A DNA stretch of 45,970 nt from Nocardiopsis prasina DSM 43845 (GCF_000341265.1 NZ_ANAE01000141.1:29709-75678), one strand, 5' to 3'. Numbered from the stretch's first letter, positions 7,451-17,152 are shown. Numbers and translations: made by a program. The notes: generated from the letters alone by a model not told the origin.

Positions 7451-9544
7451 GTGAACGCCCACACCCCGAAGAACCTGGAGTGGTCGGACCTCGACCTCCG
7501 CGCCGTCAACACGGTTCGGGCGCTGGCCATGGACGCGGTAGAGAAGTCGGGTAATGGTCACCCCGGCACCGCGATGAGCCTCGCGCCCGCCGCCTACCTC
7601 CTCTTCCAGAAGGTGATGCGGCACGACCCCGCAGCGCCCGAGTGGGTGGGCCGGGACCGCTTCGTGCTGTCGATCGGTCACTCCAGCCTCACCCTGTACA
7701 TCCAGCTCTACCTCGCCGGATACGGCCTCACTCTTGACGACCTGCGGAACCTGCGCCAGTGGGACAGCCTGACCCCGGGCCACCCCGAGGTCGGTCACAC
7801 CGCCGGCGTGGAGACCACCACCGGCCCCCTCGGCCAGGGTGTCGGCAACGCCGTCGGCATGGCCATGGCGGCCCGCCGCGAGCGCGGCCTCTTCAACCCC
7901 GAGGCCGGTCCGGGCGCCAGCCCCTTCGACCACCACGTCTACGCGTTCTGCTCCGACGGTGACGTCCAGGAGGGCGTGAGCCACGAGGCCAGCGCCCTGG
8001 CCGGGACGCAGAACCTGGGCAACCTCATCATGATCTGGGACGACAACCAGATCTCCATCGAGGACGACACCCGCATCGCGCACAGCGAGGACGTCGTGGC
8101 CCGCTACGCCGCCTACGGCTGGCACGTGGAGGAGGTCGACTGGACCGCGACCGGAGAGTACGTCGAGGACATCGACGCCCTCTACCAGGCGATCCTGCGC
8201 GGCAAGGCCGAGACCGAGCGTCCCACCTTCATCCGCCTGCGCACCGTCATCGGCTGGCCCGCCCCCAACAAGCAGAACACGGGCGCCATCCACGGCGCGG
8301 CGATCGGCGCCGACGAGATCTCCGCCACCAAGGAGATCCTCGGCCTGCCCGACGCCCCGTTCGCGGTCGAGGACTCCGTGATCGAGCACACCCGCGAGGC
8401 CCTGGACCGGGGGCGCGAGGCGCACGCCGCGTGGGACGAGGCGCTGGCCGCCTGGCACCGCGGCGCCGGTGAGCACGCCGAGCTGTTCGACCGTCTCCAG
8501 GCGGGCAAGCTGCCCGAGGGCTGGGAGGACTCCCTGCCCTCGTTCGAGGCCAGCGCGAAGGGCGTGGCCACCCGCAAGGCCAGCGGCGAGGTGCTCAACG
8601 CCATCGCACCGGTTCTGCCCGAGCTGTGGGGCGGCTCGGCCGACCTCGCCGGGTCCAACAACACCACGCCCAAGGGCGAGCCGTCGTTCCTGCCCTTCGA
8701 CCGGGCCAGCAGCATGTTCCCGGGCAACCCGTACGGACGCGTGCTGCACTTCGGCATCCGCGAGCACGGCATGGGCTCGATCCTCAACGGCATCGCCCTG
8801 CACGGCCCCACCCGCCCCTACGGCGGCACGTTCCTGGTGTTCAGCGACTACATGCGTCCGGCTGTGCGCCTGGCCGCGCTGATGAAGCTGCCGGTCACCT
8901 ACGTGTGGACGCACGACTCCATCGGCCTGGGCGAGGACGGCCCCACCCACCAGCCGATCGAGCACCTGTGGGCGCTGCGCGCCATTCCGGGCCTGAACGT
9001 GATCCGCCCGGCCGACGCCAACGAGACCGTCGTGGTCTGGCGCGAGGTCATGGCCAACCCCGACGGCCCCTCCGCCCTGGCCCTGACCCGCCAGAACGTG
9101 CCCACCCTGGACCGGAACGAGTACGCCTCCGCGGAGGGCGCCGCCCAGGGCGGCTACGTCCTGGCCGAGGCCTCCGGCGGCAGCCCCGAGGCGATCATCA
9201 TCGCCACCGGCAGCGAGGTGCAGCTGGCCCTGGCCGCCCGCACCGAGCTGGAGGAGGCCGGTACGCCCACCCGCGTGGTCTCCATGCCGTGCGTCGAGTG
9301 GTTCGAGGCCCAGAGCCCGGAGTACCGCGAGCGGGTCCTGCCGTCCTCGGTGCGCGCCCGCGCCTCCGTGGAGGCCGGGATCGCCATGGGCTGGCGCTCC
9401 TACGTCGGCGACGCCGGCGTCTCGGTGAGCCTTGAGCACTTCGGTGCCTCCGCCCCCTACGAGACGCTCTACGAGAAGTTCGGCATCACCTCCGAGGCCG
9501 TCGTCGCGGCGGTCCGCGACAGCCTGGCCAAGGTCGGAAGCTGA
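7451..9544 (+). CDS. tkt: Transketolase
   Basis: This thiamine-diphosphate enzyme of the non-oxidative pentose phosphate pathway transfers two-carbon ketol units. The 697-aa length is normal. The N-terminal part has the substrate/ThDP histidines (GNGHPGTAMS, SIGHSSLT, GHPEVGHTAGVETTTGPLGQG). The ThDP-binding motif is SDGDVQEG, followed after about 25 residues by DDNQIS. The pyrimidine domain includes FGIREHGMG with the catalytic Glu, and GEDGPTHQPIEHL. The GTG at 7451 is preceded by AAGGAG at about 11 bases; the longer open frame upstream is non-coding. It is the first gene of the tkt-tal-zwf-opcA-pgl operon. Confidence 0.96.
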   Translation: MNAHTPKNLEWSDLDLRAVNTVRALAMDAVEKSGNGHPGTAMSLAPAAYLLFQKVMRHDPAAPEWVGRDRFVLSIGHSSLTLYIQLYLAGYGLTLDDLRNLRQWDSLTPGHPEVGHTAGVETTTGPLGQGVGNAVGMAMAARRERGLFNPEAGPGASPFDHHVYAFCSDGDVQEGVSHEASALAGTQNLGNLIMIWDDNQISIEDDTRIAHSEDVVARYAAYGWHVEEVDWTATGEYVEDIDALYQAILRGKAETERPTFIRLRTVIGWPAPNKQNTGAIHGAAIGADEISATKEILGLPDAPFAVEDSVIEHTREALDRGREAHAAWDEALAAWHRGAGEHAELFDRLQAGKLPEGWEDSLPSFEASAKGVATRKASGEVLNAIAPVLPELWGGSADLAGSNNTTPKGEPSFLPFDRASSMFPGNPYGRVLHFGIREHGMGSILNGIALHGPTRPYGGTFLVFSDYMRPAVRLAALMKLPVTYVWTHDSIGLGEDGPTHQPIEHLWALRAIPGLNVIRPADANETVVVWREVMANPDGPSALALTRQNVPTLDRNEYASAEGAAQGGYVLAEASGGSPEAIIIATGSEVQLALAARTELEEAGTPTRVVSMPCVEWFEAQSPEYRERVLPSSVRARASVEAGIAMGWRSYVGDAGVSVSLEHFGASAPYETLYEKFGITSEAVVAAVRDSLAKVGS

Positions 9545-9548
9545 CGAC

Positions 9549-9579
9549 GCGGGCCGCCGGGAGGCCCCCGGCGGCCCGC
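9549..9579 (+). terminator. Intercistronic hairpin between tkt and tal
   Basis: A perfect 13-bp GC stem (9549-9561 with 9567-9579) closes the loop AGGCC, right after the tkt stop. Since tal follows in the same direction 36 bases later without an obvious promoter, it may attenuate transcription or protect the 3' end of tkt mRNA. Confidence 0.6.
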
Positions 9580-9614
9580 ACTCCGTGTGAATTCCAGGAA
9601 GGCGTGAGACCCAC

Positions 9615-10721
9615 ATGAGCACCGCTCTGAAGGACCTGGCCGAGGCCGGTCAGTCCGTTTGGCTGGACGACATCAGCCGTGACCGGCTACGGACCGGCAA
9701 CCTGGCCGAGCTGCTGTCGACCCGCCACGTCACCGGCGTCACCTCCAACCCGTCCATCTTCGACAAGGCCCTCGCCGAGGGTGACGCCTACGACATCCAG
9801 GTGCACGAACTGGGTGTGCGCGGGGTGTCGGTGGACGAGGCGGTCCGGCTGCTGACGGCCTACGACATCCGTTGGGCCGCGGACACCCTGCGCCCGGTGT
9901 ACGACGCCACCAACCGCTTGGACGGGCGGGTCTCCCTGGAGGTGGACCCGCGGCTGGCGCGCGAGACCGAGCGCACCGTCGCCGAGGCCAAGTCGCTGTG
10001 GTGGCTGGTCGACCGGCCCAATCTCATGATCAAGATCCCGGCGACAGTCGAGGGTCTGCCCGCCATCACCCAGGCGCTCGGGCACGGCATCAGCGTCAAC
10101 GTGACCCTGATCTTCTCCCTGGCCCGCTACGGCGCGGTCATGGAGGCGTTCCTGGCCGGCCTGGAGCTGGCCCGTGAGAACGGCCACGACCTGTCCCGCA
10201 TCCAGTCCGTGGCGTCGTTCTTCGTCAGCCGCGTGGACGCCGAGGTGGACAAGCGGCTGAGGGAGGTCGGCACCCCGCGCGCCGAGGAGCTGCTCGGCCG
10301 CGCCGCCATCGCCAACGCGCGCCTGGCCTACCGGGACCACGAGCAGGTCTTCTCCTCCGAGCGCTGGCAGGCCCTTGCCGCCGACGGCGCCACCCCGCAG
10401 CGCCCGCTGTGGGCGTCCACCGGTGTGAAGGACCCCGCGTACGCGGACACCCGTTACGTCACCGAACTGGTCACGGCCGGAACCGTCAACACGATGCCGC
10501 AGGCCACCCTGGACGCCACCGCCGACCACGGTGAGATCACCGGGGACACCGTCCGCGCCAACTACGACTCCGCCCAGGCCGACCTGGCCGGGCTGGCCGA
10601 GGTCGGCGTGGACCTGGACGACGTGACGCGTCACCTCGAGGAGGACGGCGTGGTCAAGTTCGTCGACTCCTGGGAGAGCCTGCTGGGCCAACTCACCCTG
10701 AAGCTCGACGAGCTCTCCTGA
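9615..10721 (+). CDS. tal: Transaldolase
   Basis: It transfers a dihydroxyacetone unit between sedoheptulose-7-phosphate and glyceraldehyde-3-phosphate through a Schiff base. The 368 residues fit the longer TalB-like actinobacterial class. The N-terminus has [10 protein letters not shown] and [13 protein letters not shown]. The Schiff-base lysine is K140 in [19 protein letters not shown] and [17 protein letters not shown] are conserved barrel segments, and [14 protein letters not shown] lies near the C-terminus. AGGAAGG (about 9597-9603) precedes the ATG. It is the second gene of the pentose phosphate operon. Confidence 0.95.
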   Translation: MSTALKDLAEAGQSVWLDDISRDRLRTGNLAELLSTRHVTGVTSNPSIFDKALAEGDAYDIQVHELGVRGVSVDEAVRLLTAYDIRWAADTLRPVYDATNRLDGRVSLEVDPRLARETERTVAEAKSLWWLVDRPNLMIKIPATVEGLPAITQALGHGISVNVTLIFSLARYGAVMEAFLAGLELARENGHDLSRIQSVASFFVSRVDAEVDKRLREVGTPRAEELLGRAAIANARLAYRDHEQVFSSERWQALAADGATPQRPLWASTGVKDPAYADTRYVTELVTAGTVNTMPQATLDATADHGEITGDTVRANYDSAQADLAGLAEVGVDLDDVTRHLEEDGVVKFVDSWESLLGQLTLKLDELS

Positions 10722-10744
10722 CCCGGACCCGTTCCCGGTCACCG

Positions 10745-10779
10745 ACCCGCGTCCGCGCACGAGCCGCGCGGACGCGGGT
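10745..10779 (+). terminator. Perfect 14-bp hairpin between tal and zwf
   Basis: ACCCGCGTCCGCGC (10745-10758) pairs without mismatch with 10766-10779; the loop is ACGAGCC. It sits in the 102-base tal-zwf gap, the position where pgi is found in some relatives. It may be a partial terminator or an mRNA-processing element. Confidence 0.6.
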
Positions 10780-10823
10780 TCCAGCAGCCACCAGGCCGTT
10801 CCTGACAGGAAGAGACGGAACCC

Positions 10824-12389
10824 GTGAAAGAACCGGTGATGCCGGGAGCGGTACCCAACCCGCTCCGCAACGCCCTGGACCGAAGGCTCCCCCGTATCGC
10901 CGGGCCCAGCGTGCTGGTGCTCTTCGGCGTCACGGGTGACCTGGCCCGGAAGAAGCTCCTGCCCGCCATCTACGACCTGGCCAACCGCGGCATGCTGCCG
11001 CCGGGCTTCGGTCTGGTGGGGTTCGCCCGCCGCGACTGGGAGGACCAGGACTTCGCGGCCGAGGCGTACGAGGCGGTGCGCAAGTACGCGCGGACCCCGT
11101 TCCACGAGGACGTGTGGCGCCAGCTCAGCGAGGGCGTGCGGTTCGTGCAGGGCAACCTGGACGACGACGCGGCCTTCGACGAACTGGCCCGGACCGTCCG
11201 CGAGCTGGACGCCCACCGTGGCACCGGCGGCAACTACGCGTTCTACCTGTCGCTGCCGCCCAAGCTGTTCCCGACCGTGGTCACCCAGCTCAAGCGCAGT
11301 GGTCTGGCCACACCCGAGGAGGGTGAGGGCGCGGGGGGCACCACGCCGTGGCGCCGGGTGGTGATCGAGAAGCCGTTCGGCCACGACCTGGAGAGCGCCC
11401 AGGAGCTCAACGCGGTGGTGGACGACGTGTTCCCGCCGTCCTCGGTGTTCCGCATCGACCACTACCTGGGCAAGGAGACGGTCCAGAACATCCTGGCGCT
11501 GCGCTTCGCCAACACCCTGTTCGAGCCGTTGTGGAACCGTAGCTACGTGGACCACGTGCAGATCACCATGGCCGAGGACATCGGTGTGGGCGGACGCGCG
11601 GGCTACTACGACGGGATCGGCGCGGCCCGCGACGTCATCCAGAACCACCTCCTCCAGCTGTTGGCCCTCGTCGCCATGGAGGAGCCGGTCTCCTACAGCG
11701 CGGACGCGATCCGTGCCGAGAAGGAGAAGGTCCTCTCCGCGGTGACGCTCCCCGACGACCTGTCCAAGGGCACCGCGCGCGGCCAGTACGCGGCCGGTTG
11801 GCAGGGCGGGGCAGCGGTCCCGGGGTACCTGGAGGAGGACGGCATCCCGTCCGAGTCGGTGACCGAGACCTACGCGGCGCTGCGGCTGGACGTGGGTACG
11901 AGGCGCTGGTCGGGTGTGCCGTTCTACCTGCGCACCGGCAAACGGCTGGGCCGCCGGGTGACCGAGGTGGCGCTGGTGTTCCAGGCCGCGCCGCAGCAGT
12001 TGTTCGCCCGTGGTGACGTGAGCGAGCTCGGGCAGAACGCGCTCGTGCTGCGCATCCAGCCCGACGAGGGGGTCACCCTGAGGTTCGGGTCGAAGGTGCC
12101 GGGCGCCTCCATGGAGGTGCGCGACGTGAGCATGGACTTCACCTACGGGCAGTCCTTCACCGAGGCGAGCCCCGAGGCCTACGAGCGGCTCATCCTGGAC
12201 GTGCTCATCGGCGACCCGCCGCTGTTCCCGCGCCAGGAGGAGGTGGAGCTGTCCTGGCAGATCCTCGACCCGGTCGAGGAGTACTGGGCCGAGTCGGGCC
12301 AGCCCGAACAGTACGGTTCGGGTACCTGGGGCCCGGAGTCAGCCGAGGAACTGCTCGCCAGGGACGGACGCCAGTGGCGCCGCCCGTGA
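10824..12389 (+). CDS. zwf: Glucose-6-phosphate 1-dehydrogenase
   Basis: This is the first enzyme of the oxidative pentose phosphate pathway, oxidising glucose-6-phosphate to 6-phosphogluconolactone with NADP+. The 521-aa length is typical. The dinucleotide motif is [11 protein letters not shown] (about residues 35-45). The substrate/catalytic signature is RIDHYLGKE (210-218), with EKPFGHD at 182-188 and [18 protein letters not shown] further on. Start: GTG at 10824 with AGGAAGAG 9-16 bases upstream; an in-frame ATG at 10839 is an alternative. Followed by opcA after 28 bases, whose product assists its activity. Confidence 0.96.
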   Translation: MKEPVMPGAVPNPLRNALDRRLPRIAGPSVLVLFGVTGDLARKKLLPAIYDLANRGMLPPGFGLVGFARRDWEDQDFAAEAYEAVRKYARTPFHEDVWRQLSEGVRFVQGNLDDDAAFDELARTVRELDAHRGTGGNYAFYLSLPPKLFPTVVTQLKRSGLATPEEGEGAGGTTPWRRVVIEKPFGHDLESAQELNAVVDDVFPPSSVFRIDHYLGKETVQNILALRFANTLFEPLWNRSYVDHVQITMAEDIGVGGRAGYYDGIGAARDVIQNHLLQLLALVAMEEPVSYSADAIRAEKEKVLSAVTLPDDLSKGTARGQYAAGWQGGAAVPGYLEEDGIPSESVTETYAALRLDVGTRRWSGVPFYLRTGKRLGRRVTEVALVFQAAPQQLFARGDVSELGQNALVLRIQPDEGVTLRFGSKVPGASMEVRDVSMDFTYGQSFTEASPEAYERLILDVLIGDPPLFPRQEEVELSWQILDPVEEYWAESGQPEQYGSGTWGPESAEELLARDGRQWRRP

Positions 12390-12417
12390 CCGTCCGCGTC
12401 CACGCCGGGAGGAACAG

Positions 12418-13338
12418 ATGACGCTCTATCTGCCGCGCACCACGACCTCGCAGATCACCGAGGCGCTCATGGCCGAGCGCCTCAGTGTCGGCGGGGGCGC
12501 CATGAACATGGTGCTCACCCTGGTCATCGTCACCGACGAGGCCGACCACTACGACGCCGTCCGCGCGGCCACCGAGGCGGGGCGCGAGCACCCCTCGCGG
12601 GTGGTGGCGCTGATCCGCCGCGACCCGGGGGCCGAGCCCGCCATCGACGCGGAGATCCGCCGTCCCGGCACCTCCGGCCCCGGTGAGGCGGTGCTGCTGC
12701 GCCTGTACGGTCCGCTGGGCGAGCACCCCGACTCCGTGTTGACGCCGCTGCTGGTCCCGGACGCGCCCGTGGTCGTGTGGTGGCCCGGAGAGGGTCCGGC
12801 CGACCCGGCCGCCGACCCGGTGGGGAAGCTGGCCCAGCGGCGGATCACCGACGCCCTGCGTGCCCAGGATCCGGTAGCCGACCTCCTGGAGCGGGTAGCC
12901 CACTACCGTCCGGGTGACACGGACCTGACCTGGACGCGGTTGACCCCGTGGCGTTCGCTGCTGGCCAGCGCCATGGACCAGCCGTGCGGCTGGGTGAACT
13001 CGGCCAAGGTGACGGCCGAACCGCACTACCCGAGCGCCGAGCTGCTGGCCGCTTGGCTGTCGGAGAGGCTGGAGGTGGAGGTGGAGCGCGACACCTCGCA
13101 CGGGCCCGGCCTGACCGAGGTCCGGCTGACCACCGACCAGGGGGACATCACGATCTCCCGGGTGGACGGCCGGGTGGCCACACTGTCCAGGACCGGTCAG
13201 CCGGACCAGACGGTGGCGCTGTCCCGGCGCGGCGCCTCCCAGGCGCTGGCCGAGGAACTGCGCCGCTTGGACGCCGACGAGACGTACGCGAGTGCGGCCC
13301 GCCACCTGGGTCCGCTGCTCGCTGGAAGCGGAGCATGA
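12418..13338 (+). CDS. opcA: Glucose-6-phosphate dehydrogenase assembly protein OpcA
   Basis: The 306-aa soluble protein matches the actinobacterial/cyanobacterial OpcA family, which promotes assembly and redox-responsive activity of G6PDH. Conserved segments include the N-terminal strand VLTLVIVTDEADHYDA, then HPSRVVALIRRDP, PDAPVVVWWPGEGP, and LTPWRSLLASAMDQP. AGGAGG-like bases (GGGAGGAAC) lie just before the ATG. Its last codons overlap the pgl start by an ATGA, implying translational coupling. Confidence 0.92.
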   Translation: MTLYLPRTTTSQITEALMAERLSVGGGAMNMVLTLVIVTDEADHYDAVRAATEAGREHPSRVVALIRRDPGAEPAIDAEIRRPGTSGPGEAVLLRLYGPLGEHPDSVLTPLLVPDAPVVVWWPGEGPADPAADPVGKLAQRRITDALRAQDPVADLLERVAHYRPGDTDLTWTRLTPWRSLLASAMDQPCGWVNSAKVTAEPHYPSAELLAAWLSERLEVEVERDTSHGPGLTEVRLTTDQGDITISRVDGRVATLSRTGQPDQTVALSRRGASQALAEELRRLDADETYASAARHLGPLLAGSGA

Positions 13339-14087
13339 GGATGACCGAACCGGAGATCGTCCGCACCACCGACGCCAAGCAGCTCGCCGAGAGCGTGGTG
13401 TCGCGGTTGGTGAAGCTGATCGTGAGCGCCGAGGCCGAGGAGCGCGAGTTCCACCTGGTGCTCACCGGCGGCGGCGTGGGCATCCAGACGCTGGGTGTCC
13501 TGCGGGACGAGGCGCTCGCCAGCGGGATGAGCTGGGGGCACGTGCACCTGTGGTGGGGTGACGAGCGGTTCCTGCCCGAGGGGGATCCCGAGCGCAACCA
13601 GACACAGGCGTGTGACGCGCTGATCAACGACATCGACATCCCGTCGCACCAGGTGCACCCGATGCCGTCGTCGGACGGGACCGACCACGCGGAGGCGGAG
13701 CGGGCGGCCACCAACTACTCGCAGGCACTCTCCGTGGCGGCTCGTGGGCGCGGCCCGGTACCCGAGTTCGACGTGTGCCTGCTGGGTCTGGGTCCGGACA
13801 ACCACGTCGCCTCGCTGTTCCCGGGCCTGCCGGGGGTGCACGAGAACGAGGCCGCGGCGATCGCGGTGCACGACTCCCCCAAGCCGCCGCCCACGCGGAT
13901 CAGCCTGACCCTGCCGTCGATCCGCAGCTCCCGCCAGGTGTGGGTGCTGGCCTCCGGTGCGACCAAGGCCGACGCGGTCCGCCTGGGTGTGGCCGGTGGC
14001 AGCGTGGACGAGGCCCCGGTGGCCGGTGCGCGCGGTGCCGACAAGACGGTGTTCTGGGTGGACGAGGCCGCCGCCTCGAAGCTGTAG
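13335..14087 (+). CDS. pgl: 6-phosphogluconolactonase
   Basis: It hydrolyses 6-phosphogluconolactone to 6-phosphogluconate. The 250-aa protein has the NagB/Pgl-like motifs LTGGGVGIQTLGVLRDE (phosphate loop), WWGDERFLPEGDPERN with the catalytic region, and LLGLGPDNHVASLFPG. In the last, the common family reading GxGxDGH is replaced by GLGPDNH. The ATG at 13335 overlaps the opcA stop (ATGA) and has GGAAGCGGAG upstream; a second in-frame ATG at 13341 is equally possible. It is the last gene of the operon and is followed by a strong hairpin. Confidence 0.93.
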   Translation: MRMTEPEIVRTTDAKQLAESVVSRLVKLIVSAEAEEREFHLVLTGGGVGIQTLGVLRDEALASGMSWGHVHLWWGDERFLPEGDPERNQTQACDALINDIDIPSHQVHPMPSSDGTDHAEAERAATNYSQALSVAARGRGPVPEFDVCLLGLGPDNHVASLFPGLPGVHENEAAAIAVHDSPKPPPTRISLTLPSIRSSRQVWVLASGATKADAVRLGVAGGSVDEAPVAGARGADKTVFWVDEAAASKL

Positions 14088-14100
14088 CCGCACAGGCCAA

Positions 14101-14130
14101 ACGCCCCGGCCGGAAACTCGGCCGGGGCGT
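14101..14130 (+). terminator. Terminator of the pentose phosphate operon
   Basis: A perfect 12-bp stem (14101-14112 with 14119-14130) closes the loop GAAACT, 13 bases after the pgl stop. The convergent MerR gene ends 36 bases further on, so it can act in both directions. Confidence 0.85.
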
Positions 14131-14166
14131 CGTCGTGTCCGGGGCCCATGGCGCGGGCACCGTCGC

Positions 14167-15021
14167 TCAGGTGTGGTCCCCGCTGAGGGGGCTCAGGCGC
14201 ACGGCGGTCTCGGTCCCGTCCTCGTGCAGGACGTGGCGCTGCGTGGAGGCGTCGGGGAAGAGGCCCTCGGGCACCTCGGTCACCAGTCGGAGCTGGGCCG
14301 TGGCGTGCTTGGGCATGGTGGCCCTGCCCGGCAGGTGGATGGCGAGTTCCTCGCGGGCCTCGAAGGTCTGCACGTCGACACGCTCAGCCAGAGCGGCCAA
14401 CTGCCGGGCCTCTGCCGTGACCGGGACCTTGGCCAGCCAGTGCGGCCCCTCCGGGGTGAGTGCCCTCTGCCGCTGTTCGTGGGTCTCACCGGCCCACGTG
14501 AACCATGGGGCCCCCGCGACCGCGGCACCGTGTTCCTCGGCCAGGGCGCTGAGTTCCGCCACCGCGGCCCTCACCGCTGCGGCGACCTCGTCCCAGTCGT
14601 ACTGGTCCGGCTGTCCCCTGTGCTTCTCCACCGCGACCACCGCCACCTCCGTCGAGAGCACCGTCATCTCCGGTACCTCCCGCCGCCGTACCTCGGGCCA
14701 GGAAGTGAGCAGGCTGCGAGCGGTCGTGACCGCCTCGTCCTCGGCCTCGCGCTGGCGGCGCAACCCCTCGGTGTGCTCGTGGAGCAGCCCGGCCGCCGTG
14801 TCGGGGGCCTCCACCGCCCGACGCACGTCCTTGACACTCATCCCGGCCCCGCGCAGCGCGCTGACCAGTAGGGCCTCCTGGACCTGCTCGAAGTCGTAGT
14901 AGCGGTACCCGGTGTCCTCGTCGACTATGGCGGGGACCAGCAGCCCCTCGGAGTGGTAGAAGCGCAGCGTCTGCGGAGAGAGCTCGCTCATCTCGCTGAA
15001 ATCCTTGATCGAAAGGCCCAT
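14167..15021 (-). CDS. MerR-family transcriptional regulator
   Basis: A 284-aa protein. Residues 1-70 are a MerR winged helix: SIKDFSEMSELSPQTLRFYH, then a wing with EDTGYRYYDFEQVQ. It is followed by the dimerisation coiled coil (about residues 75-115). The C-terminal 160 residues look like a GyrI/effector-type ligand domain (WFTWAGE, ATAQLRLVTEVPEG), like multidrug-sensing BmrR/TipA-class activators. No cysteines suitable for metal or redox sensing are apparent. The start ATG at 15021 is supported by the MerR-type promoter just upstream, so autoregulation is likely. It is divergent from a truncated AraC-type gene. Confidence 0.88.
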   Translation of the reverse strand: MGLSIKDFSEMSELSPQTLRFYHSEGLLVPAIVDEDTGYRYYDFEQVQEALLVSALRGAGMSVKDVRRAVEAPDTAAGLLHEHTEGLRRQREAEDEAVTTARSLLTSWPEVRRREVPEMTVLSTEVAVVAVEKHRGQPDQYDWDEVAAAVRAAVAELSALAEEHGAAVAGAPWFTWAGETHEQRQRALTPEGPHWLAKVPVTAEARQLAALAERVDVQTFEAREELAIHLPGRATMPKHATAQLRLVTEVPEGLFPDASTQRHVLHEDGTETAVRLSPLSGDHT

Positions 15022-15030
15022 GACGCCAGT

Positions 15031-15059
15031 CTCAGGGTTGCAGTAACCAGAGGGTCAAG
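15031..15059 (-). promoter_or_regulatory. MerR-type promoter with overlapping dyad
   Basis: On the minus strand a -35 hexamer TTGACC (15058-15053) is followed, after a stretched spacer, by a poor -10. The dyad GGTT-GCAGT-AACC (15036-15048) sits within the spacer, the classic site for MerR-family regulators. It lies 10 bases upstream of the MerR start codon. Confidence 0.6.
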
Positions 15060-15080
15060 CCGTGTGCTAGAAGTCCGGGC

Positions 15081-15530
15081 TTGGCCCGAGACGACGACAC
15101 GTGGATCAGTGACCCGGGCTGTGGTTTCGCGGGCGCCCTGCGCGACCCCGGGGTGCACGCCGCGATCCAGGCCGTGCACCGCGACCCCGCGCACCCCTGG
15201 AGCGTGGCGGTGCTGGGTGAGCGTGCCGGTCTCTCCCGTGCCGCCTTCTCCAGCCGCTTCACGGCGCTGGTGGGGCAGTCGCCTCTGGCCTACGTGACGT
15301 GGTGGCGACTGACCACGGCCGCTCGGCTGCTGCGCGAGGAGGACGCCCCGATCAGCTCGGTGGCGACGCGGGTGGGCTACTCGTCCCAGTTCGCCTTCGC
15401 CAACGCCTTCAAGCGCGAGTTCGGCCGATCCCCCGGTCGCTACCGCGAGGCGTCCGCCGAGTCCGACGCGGCTCAGAGTTCTCCGGGGCAGGAGGCGCCG
15501 GTCGCGGGGACCACGCCGTCCAGGAGGTAG
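15081..15530 (+). pseudogene. AraC-family regulator fragment (HTH only, sensor domain missing)
   Basis: The 149 residues match only the C-terminal DNA-binding half of AraC regulators that carry an N-terminal cupin. They begin at GALRDPGVHAAIQAVH, continue through both helix-turn-helix units (SVAVLGERAGLSRAAFSSRF and ISSVATRVGYSSQFAFANAF) and end at GRSPGRYR. About 150 N-terminal residues are absent: only 59 bases separate the MerR start from this frame. The first possible start is a TTG at 15081 without a clear ribosome-binding site. Its 3' end overlaps the convergent peptidase gene by 58 bases. It is either a truncated pseudogene or a small stand-alone DNA-binding protein. Confidence 0.65.
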
Positions 15531-17080
15531 GCGTCGACCACGCCGTCCACGCAGGCCCGGCCGCCCGCGTAGGCGGTGTGGCCGCCTCCCTCGTAGGTGA
15601 GCAGGGTGGCCGTGGCCAGCTGGTCGGCCAGTTCCTCGGACCACGCGTACGGGGTGGCCGGGTCGGCTCGGGTTCCAACGACCAGGAGCGGAGGCGCCAT
15701 CGGGGCGCTCAGGCCGCCGGGCGCGAGTTCGGTGTCAGGCCAGGAGGCGCAGGGCAGGAAGGACCAGATCCCGTCGCCGCCGAAGAACGGGGACACCCTC
15801 GCCGCACGCTGGGCTCCCTCCTGGTACGCACGGACGTCACCGGGCCGCGCGTGGTCGGCGCACTGCACCGCGGTGAAGGCCGACTCCGTCGCACCCCGGT
15901 CGTCCCGCTGACCGGCGACGAAGCTCCCCAGGTAGGCCTGGACGAAGGGGTCCCTGGTGTCGCCCCCGACGATCCGGGCCAGGAGGCGGGCGTCGCTCTC
16001 CCACTGCCGCTCGGTGTACAGGGAGTCCCGGAGCAGCGCGAGCATCTCGTGGCGGTCGATCCTGGTGTCCCGCACGACGATCGGGTCGGCGTCGATCCCG
16101 GCCAGGAGGGCCTCTGCCTCGGCGGGGGCCTCCTCCGCTCCGGTGAACGGGCACTCCGGCGCCTTCTCCAGGCAGTAGGAGACGAAGGCTTCCCAAGCCC
16201 TCTGCGCCCCCTGGCTCTGCTCCACGCCGTCCGCGATCAGGCCGCGTTGGTTCTGGAGGGCCCCGTCCAGCACCAGTGCGCGGGTGTTCTCCGCGAACAT
16301 CTCGGCGTACAGAGCGCCGACGTAGGTGCCGTAGGAGAAGCCCACGTAGGTGAGCCGCTCGTCGCCCAGGGCGTCGCGGACCAGGTCGAGGTCGCGGACC
16401 ACGTTGACGGTGCCCATGTTGGCGAGGAACTCCGCACCGACCTCGTCCGCACAGCTCCACGTGAACCTCCGGGCGGTGCGTTCGAGGTCCCGGAGCTGGT
16501 CGGGTCCGACCCTGTCGGGTTCGACGCCCGCGACCTCCTCCAACGGCCGCTCCATGGCGTCCCACTCCGGGCAGGTGAACCCGGCGCTCTCCCCCACACC
16601 GCGCGGGTCGAAGGAGACGAGGTCGAAGGAGTCACGGATCCTCCTGCTCACGGGGAGGGGTCCGGACTCGAACTGAGCGACGCCCGCGCGGCCGGGGCCG
16701 CCGAAGTTGAACACCAGGGAGCCCCGGTGCTGCTCGGCCGGGCCCTGGGCCGGGTGCCGCACCACGGCGGTCTCGATGGTCCGGCCGCCGGGGTCACCGT
16801 GGTCGACCGGGACCGTGACGGTGCCGCACTCCAGGCGCGCCCGCCAGTCGGGGTCGCCCTCCGCGGGTTGGGCCGCGGCGAGTTCCTCGGGGGACAGGCA
16901 GGGCCGCCAGTCGATGTGCTGACCGTAGAAGGAGCGTGCGTGGTCCTGCTCGTCGAGTGGGGCGAACCCCGCCGTCACGACCAGTGCCAACGCCGCCCCC
17001 ACGGCCCACAGAGCCCGCCCGCCAGCGCAACGCACCCGAACACCCGCCCCCGCACAGAGTCGTCCTCCACCGGGATCCAT
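15473..17080 (-). CDS. Secreted alpha/beta-hydrolase peptidase, S33 (tripeptidyl aminopeptidase type)
   Basis: The protein is about 535 aa. A signal peptide follows a basic N-terminus (ALWAVGAALALVVTAG). The mature enzyme opens with HIDWRPCL, has an oxyanion region NFGGPGRAGV, SFDPRGVGES, and the nucleophile elbow GFSYGTY. The C-terminal TAP-like domain has VVGTRADPATPYAW (catalytic Asp) and YEGGGHTAY (catalytic His). Such enzymes release N-terminal tripeptides or proline-containing peptides outside the cell. The start is uncertain: ATG 17080 has GGAGG too close; ATG 17116 and GTG 17035 are alternatives, and 17035 gives the most compact signal peptide. It is a tandem paralogue of the next gene. 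Confidence 0.88.
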   Translation of the reverse strand: MDPGGGRLCAGAGVRVRCAGGRALWAVGAALALVVTAGFAPLDEQDHARSFYGQHIDWRPCLSPEELAAAQPAEGDPDWRARLECGTVTVPVDHGDPGGRTIETAVVRHPAQGPAEQHRGSLVFNFGGPGRAGVAQFESGPLPVSRRIRDSFDLVSFDPRGVGESAGFTCPEWDAMERPLEEVAGVEPDRVGPDQLRDLERTARRFTWSCADEVGAEFLANMGTVNVVRDLDLVRDALGDERLTYVGFSYGTYVGALYAEMFAENTRALVLDGALQNQRGLIADGVEQSQGAQRAWEAFVSYCLEKAPECPFTGAEEAPAEAEALLAGIDADPIVVRDTRIDRHEMLALLRDSLYTERQWESDARLLARIVGGDTRDPFVQAYLGSFVAGQRDDRGATESAFTAVQCADHARPGDVRAYQEGAQRAARVSPFFGGDGIWSFLPCASWPDTELAPGGLSAPMAPPLLVVGTRADPATPYAWSEELADQLATATLLTYEGGGHTAYAGGRACVDGVVDAYLLDGVVPATGASCPGEL

Positions 17081-17152
17081 CCTCCGAGCGACCGGGTGCG
17101 CGGCCGCGCAGAACATTCCGGAGGGCGGGTAAACAGTCCGTCCCTTCGGGCT

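Noticed and set aside
13148..14093. Minus-strand frames opposite opcA and pgl of up to 298 residues
   Set aside because: Shadow frames produced by the GC bias of the real genes; products are low-complexity and lack starts with ribosome-binding sites.
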